Made by a program: the position numbers and the translations under genes. From NCBI GenBank assembly GCA_015501595.1, contig JADNRX010001275.1:1-11802 (forward strand): a stretch of DNA of 11,802 nt, written 5' to 3'. The stretch is from Hymenopellis radicata (Eukaryota > Basidiomycota > Agaricomycetes > Agaricales > Physalacriaceae). The notes under the pieces were generated by a model that worked only from the letters and a program-made list of their open reading frames with translations, was not told the DNA's origin and made no database searches. How positions within the stretch are numbered: position 1 is the first letter of the stretch; the number at the start of each line of letters is the position of its first letter. Below, in pieces: positions 1 through 8,237 of this stretch.

Positions 1-2096
1 TTGTCAGCCCCAGGGATGTAGGTGATTGTGAAATCATACTGCGACATGGCTTCCATCCATCGCGCTTGTCGCCTAGACAGATCGCGTTGACCGTTGAAAT
101 TCTCCAGGGTACGATGGTCGGTGTAAACGACAAATTCCTGGCCGATGAGGTCAGTCCGCCAACGTTTCAATGCGCGTATTACAGCCAGTAGTTCCTTTTC
201 ATGCACGGGGTAGTTTAATTGCGCGCTCTTCAATTGCATCGAGTCGTAAGCCACGGGGCGTGCCGTTTCCCATGTCGGTCCATATGACAGTACGGCACCG
301 GTGCGTCGGTCACTGGCGTCGCATGTTACGAAGATTTTGTTCTTGCCGGAAGTGTCGTCGTGGTCAATAACGGTTAGGCATTCGCGTGAGACCACAATTT
401 TCTTGATGGCCTCAAAAGCGGTTTGGTGTGCAATTGTCCATTCCGGGAATGAGGCGCGTGCGGCGTCCGTGGTCAAGGGTGTCAGAATGGCGGTCTGTTC
501 GGCGAGTCCTGGAAGGAAATTCGATAGGTAGCGTACGAGTCCCAAGAAGGATAGAACTTCCGTTGTCGAGCGCGGTGTTGACCAATTAATGATCTTCTCC
601 GCCTTTTTGAAGTCGGCTTCGATGCCCTTTCGCGAGATGTGGTGTCCAAGGAAGTCTATTTCGGTACGGAAGAACTGGGACTTTTTCTCGTTACAGTATA
701 GCTTTGCTCTGCGTAAGGCATCCAGTATCAGTCGTACGTGTTGAACATGTTCCTCCAGTGTCTGGCTCCAGATGATAATGTCGTCGAGATAAATGTGGCA
801 GATCACACCGATGTATTGTCGCAGCGCGTCGTTGACCCGTCTTTGGTGAACGGCTGGCGAGTTCTTTAGGCCTTGTGGCATGACCAGCCATTCGAAGGTT
901 CCGAGCGGTGTGTTCACGGCGGTGTACTTTATAGAGTCTTCATCCATGAAGGTCTGAAAGAAGCTGTCAGTCATGTCCATTTTGGAGAACCACTTTCCTT
1001 TGCCCGCGTCTGCCAATATCTCGTCGACGCGCGGCATGCGGTAATTATCGCTAACTGTGTTCGCATTTAGCTGCCTGTAGTCGTTTACCCAGCGCGGAAG
1101 CGCAGTAGGGTCTGCTTTCGGGACAAGGAAGGCGGGTGACGCATATTCAGAATGTGAAGGGCGGATGCGGCCAGCTTCTAGATGACGGTCAACCAAGGTC
1201 TGCCAAGCGTCTCGGTACTTTTTCGGACTGCTGTACGACCGGGAGCTAATTTTCTTATCGGCGTCTTTCAGTTTGATTGATGACTTGAACGTGTCTCGAG
1301 GCATTTCATTGACATGGGGTACCGGCTGAAAAACATCGGCGTATTGTCTCTTGACGCCGGACTCGAGAGCTTCACATTTCTTCATCGTCGCTAGCTCTTC
1401 GATTCTGTCACGGATGGCGGCAACCGGGTCGCGGTTACAAAGTTCCTTATATTCATTATCCATGGTCATTTCATGGACGATGTCAGAGCGGTCGCTAGAT
1501 GCGAACGGAAGGTCCATGTTGCGTGCTTTGGATTCTCTCTCCCTATGCTTTCTCTCGGCCTGAGCATTAACGATTTTCGGTCTATTTGAATCTGACACAG
1601 GCTTCAGTATATCGAAATCACGCGTCTTATCAGTCAGAGTCATCGCGTTCGCATCAAAAACGAGTTTATTACAAGACAAAAACGGTAGGCCCAGTATCAA
1701 ATCAGAACATAAGTTAGGCGCGATGATTGCGCGCACCGGACGAGACTTCCAATCATTGTTACAGTCGAAAACTTTCAGTTTAACCCATTCCGTCAGCGTG
1801 GAGGGTTGTTCTATAGAGGAGGACAGTGCAGTTGTTATATGTATCGGTTCAGGCAGTGTACGGCGTTTCAAATTGTGTGCATTGACGATGTCCTCACGGA
1901 TCAGTACTATATGAGAACCAGAGTCAATAAGGGCATTCACGAAGAGCGGTTTATCGGAGGAATGCATGCGGATGGCACAGGGCCATCGCACATGTGGAAC
2001 GGCGAACGGTACGTTCTCAACGGTAATGGCGCACACAGGCGTGGCCTCAGAGTGATCAACAAAGTCACTCACTCCAGAAGAAAATCCGTATGTCCA
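1..2096 (-). CDS. Ty3/Gypsy retrotransposon Pol fragment (protease-RT-RNase H)
   Basis: Polyprotein that copies the element's RNA into DNA. The minus-strand frame is open from 2096, just below a TAA at 2097-2099, to the left edge, so the integrase end lies outside. Domains in order: an aspartic protease with the active-site motif LIDSGSHIVLI near 1900-1945; a linker; reverse transcriptase with WVNDYRQLNANT (about 1060-1100), FSKMDMTDSFFQ, LVMPQGLKNSPA and the catalytic YLDDIIIWS box (about 768-791); and RNase H with VTCDASDRRTGA, HEKELLAV and TDHRTLENF (about 100-330). The order and motifs are typical of fungal Ty3/Gypsy elements. The first in-frame Met (1965-1967) lies just before the protease motif, so translation probably began in an upstream gag and shifted frame. 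No internal stop was found, which suggests a young copy. No gag, primer-binding site or LTR is visible. Confidence 0.93.
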
Positions 2097-2122
2097 TTAG
2101 TAACCCTAGCTTTCACAGGTAG
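1..2122 (-). mobile_element. 5'-truncated Ty3/Gypsy LTR retrotransposon
   Basis: The element is oriented right to left. Its pol runs off the left edge, so integrase and the 3' LTR, if present, lie there. At its 5' side, where gag, the primer-binding site and the 5' LTR should be, the sequence passes within about 40 bases into the 3' end of a transporter intron. A second minus-strand frame is open from about 2122 down to a TGA at 2069-2071 and overlaps the start of the pol frame. It could be the last codons of gag before a frameshift, but is too short to prove this. The exact right boundary is uncertain, between about 2097 and 2122. Confidence 0.75.
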
Positions 2123-2137
2123 CTAACATGAATGCAG
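2123..2137 (+). other. Orphan intron 3' end: branch point and acceptor of the transporter
   Basis: CTAAC at 2123-2127 is a canonical fungal branch point, followed ten bases later by the acceptor AG at 2136-2137. The exon that follows needs CC from an upstream exon to complete a proline codon (NPAEYMLD in this family). The matching donor and upstream exon are not present; antisense retroelement sequence begins within about 25 bases. Confidence 0.75.
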
Positions 2138-3497
2138 CGCTGAGTACATGCTTGACGTCATTGGTGCTGGTGCGACTGCGACCGTGAAGGAAGATTGGTA
2201 CCAGATTTGGACGCGATCAGAAGAACACGGAAAGGTTCAAGCTCAAATCGAGGTGATTCACACGAAAGGACGTGCGCGCCCTCCCGTCGAAACCGAAATC
2301 GCCACCGAGTATGCAACCAACTGGTTCAACCAGGTAGCACAGCTCATTAAGCGAGATGCGAGCGTGCACAACAGGGATCCTAGCTACATGATGGCCAAAA
2401 TCATGTTGAACATCGTCGCTGGTCTCTTTTTGGGTTTCTCTTTCTTCCTATCGAAAGATACGCAACAGGGTACACAAAACAAGCTCTTCGTAAGTCCTCT
2501 CATGTCTGTATGTCGCCTAGTTTGCTTAGCCTTCCTCTCAGTCCATCTTTATGGCTACTATCATCTCGGTACCACTCGCCACCCAGCTGCAACTCCCTTT
2601 CCTTAAAATGCGCTCCATCTACGAGATCCGTGAACGTCCCAGTAGGATGTACAACTGGACTGCACTTGTTACGTCGCAAATTGTGGTCGAGATTCCTTGG
2701 AACATGGTCGGATCGAGTCTCTTCTTCTTCTGTTGGTATTGGACCTCTGGATTCACCGGCGAACGCGCGGGATACAGTTATTTGATGATGGGCGTCCTCT
2801 TCCCGATGTATTACACGACAATCGGTCAGAGCGTCGCTGCCATGTCGCCTAATGTGGAGATTGCAGCTATCCTCTTCAGTTTCCTGTTCTCTTTCGTGTT
2901 GACTTTGTAAGTCGCAATCTTATTAGTGCAGCTTCTCTTACTCATCATCTATACAGCAATGGTGTTGTCCAGCCTTTCCGAGAACTCGGTTGGTGGCAAT
3001 GGATGTACCGCTTGTCGCCGTATACGTATCTCATCGAAGGCGTCCTTGGTCAAGGTTCGTCCATCTGACCTCACGGAGTGAATTGTCACTAATTTGTTCT
3101 CCAGCTGTGGGAAGGTATCAGATCAACTGCTCGGGCGTGGAGTTGGTGACTCTCAACCCTCCTTCGGGTCAAACTTGCGGGGAGTTCATGTCGAGCTACA
3201 TCTCGAGGGCAGGTGGTTACTTGACCAACCCGGACGCTTCGTCGGACTGTGGCTTCTGTTCAACGCGCACCACCGATGAATTTTTGGGAGCTCAGTTTAA
3301 CATCTTCTACTCGCACCATTGGCGCAATGTCGGCATTGTGGCTGCCTTCATCGCATTCAATGTAAGGCTTTTTCACTTCCAGATACGCTTCAAGGCTTAC
3401 AATTTCTCAGATTGCCTCCATATTTGCTTTTACTTGGTTCTTCCGGATACGCTCTCGCAGTGTATTAGACATCATTCGTGGCAAAGGAAAAGTTTAG
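2138..3497 (+). CDS. PDR-type (ABCG) multidrug ABC transporter, C-terminal membrane domain only
   Basis: 3' part of a pleiotropic-drug-resistance efflux pump of the plasma membrane. Exons by splice consensus and family motifs: 2138-2489, 2542-2906, 2957-3054, 3105-3361, 3411-3497 (385 residues, stop TAG). The first exon enters in mid-codon with AEYMLDVIGAGATA, the conserved link between the second nucleotide-binding domain and the second membrane domain. Then come hydrophobic segments (IMLNIVAGLFLGFSFFL, FMATIISVPLATQLQ, a long stretch around VVEIPWNMVGSSLFFF, VLFPMYYTTIGQ, ILFSFLFSFVLTL). FRELGWWQWMYRLSPYTYLIEG follows, then the Cys-rich external loop (NCSGVEL, TCGEF, DCGFC), RWRNVG-like HHWRNVGIV and a final helix ending in a basic tail. 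Both nucleotide-binding domains and the first membrane domain, roughly 1000 residues in this family, are absent, so this copy cannot be a working pump as it stands. What remains has intact frames and splice sites. Confidence 0.93.
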
Positions 3498-3901
3498 ACA
3501 TATGTACTTTCACTCTACAATCCCGGACTTCGTCAGCAATGCCTAGACATCATGATTCTACTTTTCCGGATAATACCACTGTTCTCCGCACTCTTACGAT
3601 ATATTTCTATGTAGCATAATGACTTCAATCACAATAAATTCCTGGCGTATTTACTATCCTTGGGGCGATCGTCAGTAGTTCGCTTCTTCTTCGGGTCGAA
3701 GCTGCTCCGTGGCGCACTGTTTGTATGTGTGAGTCCCGCTGCCTCTGTTGGTGCAACACCAGCACCATCCTTTCGATTTCTCCTCTATACCTTGTATTTG
3801 ATAGCTCCGTTTCGCTTCACTGTATACCTTCCATTTCCGTTGTCAGTGGGTCTTTTACTACACTGGAAAACTGAACTGATATTGTCGCAGCGTTGTGTAT
3901 A
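3498..3901 (+). promoter_or_regulatory. Intergenic region: transporter 3' end and rec8 promoter
   Basis: No gene is visible in these 404 bases; an open frame at 3660-3902 is low-complexity in composition and has no recognisable motif. The right half (about 3770-3895) is pyrimidine-rich on the plus strand, as is common just upstream of fungal start codons. No clear TATA box or meiosis-specific element was recognised. Confidence 0.45.
3633..3638 (+). terminator. Candidate polyadenylation signal of the transporter
   Basis: A perfect AATAAA lies 136 bases downstream of the transporter stop codon. It is the only such hexamer noticed in the 404-base gap before rec8. Fungal 3' ends often lack a strict hexamer, so this is suggestive only. 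Confidence 0.4.
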
Positions 3902-6787
3902 ATGTTTTTTTCTCCGGAATTACTCGCCAGACGAGACAATGGTTTTGGGCTGCTATGGTATCCCCTCACGGCCGCACTGCGAGCATATCTGATTCGTCCC
4001 CAGGCTGGCCGCTACCTTGGGATCCAAGTCTGCCTTCAAGAAACTGCCTAGAAGATCCGTGATGACAGCGGATATTGCGCAACTCTGCGACCTCATAGCG
4101 GAGCCGGCAGAGCCTCTGGCGCTCAGGTTATCGAGCAACCTCATGGTCGGAGTAGCGCGGTAGGCAATTCTTCAGCACGGGTATGGTTCACGAAGCTCAT
4201 GGCGCGTCGTTTTAAGGGTCTACAAAGGTCTGCAATCTACGGCACGTCACCAGAGAGTGCGGTATTCAAGTTCACTAGTCAAGCAAGAAATACTCTTCAC
4301 GGACGTTACCAACTGCGTCGCCTCGCTCAAAAAGGTCGTCCTCGAACTGCAATCGGCGGCTAAAGGCGGCGGAGACCTCCAAATGCCCCAACCCACAATT
4401 AGGTACACGATTCAAGCTGAGAGAGCCCCCGTTTCTGACTATGGACGTGAACAGAGCTTCGGCAGTGACCTTGAATGTCGATCCAACCGCATACGACTTT
4501 GACGCGTTCGTTGCTGATTGGGACGCGTTTCTCAACATCAATGGTAAGTAACCTTCGCTATGCATGAACTACCGCGTAGATATATATTCTCTCGACTATT
4601 GTAGACAAGACAAGGCCTGAGGAGAACGATGAACAATACGATCCCGATGACGTAGACGGTCGTTCGAAGAAAACCCGACCAGACAAGGCGAAAGAACCCA
4701 ATGCTGTTGTCGAGAATATGCGCGCTGCGGAATCGTGTACACTGAAGGAGAATTACGAGCATCTGCTTTCGAATTCCTTCGACCTGTCCTTTACTGGGGC
4801 TGTCCCTCATGGCACTCAGGACCCTTCATCCTCACAGGCCGAAGGATTTTTAGATGACCCATTCTTCGATGGCATGGATTTGGGTGGTGAGCTCGGCGAC
4901 GAACTAGCCAGAGAACTTGGAGAAGGTTGGGGAGTCCCAAAGTAACTTTTGCCGCGTCTTCATTGTCGACCAAGCTTAAACCCCGTCAGTGACCCTCCCC
5001 CTCCGGCCGAAGAAATGGCATTCAACGATGACCCAATGAACATGGATGTTGATTTCAACTTTGGAGACATTCAACCCCCTGCTCCTCCCTCCAATAGCGT
5101 CCCTCCCACACCCAAGGGCAACGTAAGAGAAAGGTGAACCCCCTTGACAGTGATCATGCTGTTTTGCTAATCTTACGTTTAGTCGCCTGACCCTGATAAG
5201 AGAACGATGTCCTATTGTCTCCAATGCACATTGTATCGCGAGAAGCGACGCCACTGCCTACGTTTACTCAAGAACTGCTCTCTCAAGACAATATGGAACC
5301 AGAACAACCGGGGCCTCTAGCAGACCTCACGATGGCGCAGAATCTTCCCAAGACCACCCGCAACAAGAGACCCGCTAAGAAAACGCGCCTTCTTCTCGAT
5401 GCCAGGACAGAGTTGACCGACGAAGAACTCAAAGTGATAGTTTTGTCCCTTTCCTTTCGATACATGCTCAAGATATTATAGGCCGCTCGGGCCCAGTACC
5501 TTCGGGGACAAAAATTCCTCAAAGAAGAGACGGAAATGAAACGCAACGAAAAGGACAATGGTCGCTTGATTGAAGAGATTATTTGGGGTGTACCGTCGTG
5601 CAGTATGTCAATGACCCCGTTTCGCTTACTGAGATTGACATACTCGTAGTTCAGGCCCCGATACTGGTCGACTTCTGGCAAGAGAATTTCAAGGTCCAAG
5701 TTGAGGCTAGAACAGGAGCGGTCCATATCCACCTCGCAGGCAAGTACACTTCCGTAATAGAATTTGTGTTACTCGATGAATTCCCTAGACAATCAGCCTC
5801 CTGTCAAGAAGCGTAAGGTTCGCGATGAGAAGGAGGTCCAGGATGTCGAAATTGTGAAAGTGAACGCGGATCCGTTCATTGATCATGACGGAGATTACAA
5901 CATGGACGCTGGGATGGATATGGAAATGGGTATGGGTATGCAAGACGATCCGTTCATGGATGCCCCGGTGGACTATGATGCGGGTCGGCAACGTTCGTCA
6001 GAGGAACCTGGCCAAGGGCGTCAGTTCTCGAGACAGTCATCGATAACGAGGGCCCAGTTTGGATTGGACGTGGAGGAGCCTGGATCCCAGTCGCAGTCAC
6101 AGAAAAGCTCGTTATTTCCTTGGGACAATGCGGGATTCCTGAGCTCTTCTAGTGGCGTCGGTTTGCCCGGTGGTGGCAGCGACCCAGTGAACATCGAGCG
6201 CGCAGATGTCCGTATCCGAGGAAGTTCTGTCAGTCGCACGAGAGAGGACTCATTAGTACCCAGCCAATCGGGAAGTGGCGTAGCGATGTCCCCTGGTTTT
6301 GACAAAGGCTTACAGATGGGAGAGGACTACCGATTTGAAGGTGCGAGCTTTTTTAGGGTTGGCGTCAACACGTAAACTTGACCTCGCACTTTTAGTTGAC
6401 GCAGGCGAAGACCGCTCTCAGATTGAATCTCAGAAATCAGACATGAATCTTATTACGCTAGAGCGTAACTCGTTCAACTTCCTCGAGTTCGTCTCCTTTC
6501 GAGCTTGGCATGCTAAAAGGATTGATTCAGCTCCGTTACAGATATGCCAAGATGCAAATGCAAACTCTGTCGGACGTATCCGAAGGACTCCCTTTTGATG
6601 CTATTGTACCCAAGCTGACCAGTACCCGGCATGTGGCGTCGGCAGCTTTCTATCACTGTCTAGGTACGCTCTTTCTTTCACAGTGGCCTATTGATTTGTT
6701 ATCGGTCTAGTTCTCGCAACAAAGGATCTTCTCCGACTGAAACAACCTGAGCCGTATGGACCGATTACTCTTGTCCTCGCTGCATGA
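3902..6787 (+). CDS. rec8: Meiotic cohesin kleisin subunit Rec8
   Basis: Closes the SMC1-SMC3 ring that holds sister chromatids together in meiosis; nuclear. Exons: 3902-3957, 4004-4159, 4217-4227, 4279-4402, 4455-4543, 4605-4941, 4990-5122, 5203-5433, 5482-5602, 5650-5739, 5789-6340, 6396-6486, 6542-6663, 6711-6787, giving about 729 residues. The N-terminus (MFFSPELLARRDNGFGLLW, LAATLGSK, EPLALRLSSNLMVGVARVY) is the SMC3-binding Rad21/Rec8 N domain. LAATLGSK and the Gly-rich start point to Rec8 rather than Rad21. The acidic, Ser/Gln-rich middle carries LLLDARTELTDEEL and a basic PPVKKRKV nuclear localisation signal (about 453-460). The C-terminal winged-helix region (NSFNFLEYAKM, VPKLTSTRHVASAAFYHCLVLATKDLL) binds the SMC1 head and ends in LVLAA. 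Exon 8's start is uncertain: the acceptor with the better branch point is at 5182 but would need one extra base to stay in frame. Confidence 0.88.
4217..4227 (+). other. rec8: 11-nt microexon of rec8
   Basis: These 11 bases (G GTC TAC AAA G) lie between introns 4160-4216 (GTAGGC...TTTTAAG) and 4228-4278 (GTCTGC...CACTAG). They complete an Arg codon, encode Val-Tyr-Lys, and start a Val codon finished in the next exon, giving GVARVYKVKQEIL. An aromatic residue right after RV is expected in this family. Skipping the microexon with an acceptor at 4255 is also in frame but inserts an unusual VRYSSSL stretch. Confidence 0.7.
5740..5788 (+). other. rec8: GC-AG intron in rec8
   Basis: The donor is CAG|GCAAGT and the acceptor CCCTAG|AC, 49 nt in all. 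Removing it joins HIHLA to DNQPPVKKRKV in frame. The flanking match to the donor consensus is strong, as is usual for GC donors. Reading through it breaks the frame. Confidence 0.75.
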
Positions 6788-7143
6788 TTTGACTGGATGC
6801 TTTGATAATATGCCTAACTGATCGTTATAATTCTGCTAATTCCGCTGTTTACGCTATCATCGCTCTGTTTTACGCTAGCTATCTGCTTTCAATGTTTTGC
6901 AATGAATACGATTCTGTACCGAACATAAATAGGCTCGGTGTGATTCGGTCGATGAGACACAACTCGTTACTCCGTACCACAATGATCCGAGTGCGATCGT
7001 ACCACCATTTGCGATTACATTTGTTACGCCAACGACGTTGATTCACGCTGTATTCCCTTTTTCTGTCTGCATTTAAACGCTCGGCTCGCGTTAGTTGCCT
7101 GATTCCACCCGTCTCTCGCCCGTTCTCCACTACCAAACCAGCC
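6788..7143 (+). promoter_or_regulatory. Intergenic region: rec8 3' end and IDI1 promoter
   Basis: 356 bases without a gene. The open frames here (for example 6802-7041) lack any recognisable motif. A TATA-like ATAAAT occurs at 6925-6930. The 8-base word CGTACCAC occurs twice (6973-6980 and 6998-7005), 25 bases apart and about 140-170 bases upstream of the IDI1 ATG. The last 50 bases are pyrimidine-rich and free of ATG until the gene start. Confidence 0.45.
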
Positions 7144-8050
<907 letters not shown>

Positions 8051-8237
8051 GGCGATAAGAATGAATGAACCTTGCATGTCGAATCTAGATCTCTAATGAT
8101 CAATGACCATAGATAGCATATACATAATACAGAGAATAACCCGGAATACCTGAGGACGCGACTGAGTACAGGGAAAAACTACGACAATACAGACAACGAG
8201 AGCAGAGATGGGATCGTGAGGTCATTATCGGTCATGG
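8051..8237. other. Convergent 3' intergenic gap
   Basis: 187 bases between the stop codons of IDI1 (plus) and the uncharacterised minus-strand gene. The sequence is AT-richer than its surroundings around 8090-8140. It presumably holds the 3' ends of both transcripts. No perfect AATAAA was noticed on either strand, and nothing else was recognised. Confidence 0.5.

Noticed and set aside
170..1914. Several plus-strand open frames of 60-76 codons across the left 2 kb
   Set aside because: They are antisense shadows of the continuous pol frame, whose protease, RT and RNase H motifs are unmistakable.
2097..2110. Telomere-like TAACCCTAG at the retroelement/transporter junction
   Set aside because: Only one repeat unit is present, which is expected by chance.
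3660..3902. 80-codon plus-strand frame ahead of rec8
   Set aside because: Low-complexity hydrophobic/Ser-rich translation from a pyrimidine-rich region, with no motif; it overlaps the rec8 ATG.
4275..5254. Minus-strand frames of 90-96 codons inside rec8
   Set aside because: They oppose exons of rec8 that splice into a clear kleisin; the translations show no family features.
5283..5732. 149-codon minus-strand frame
   Set aside because: Antisense to rec8 exons 8-10; the plus strand carries LDARTELTDEEL and related Rec8 sequence.
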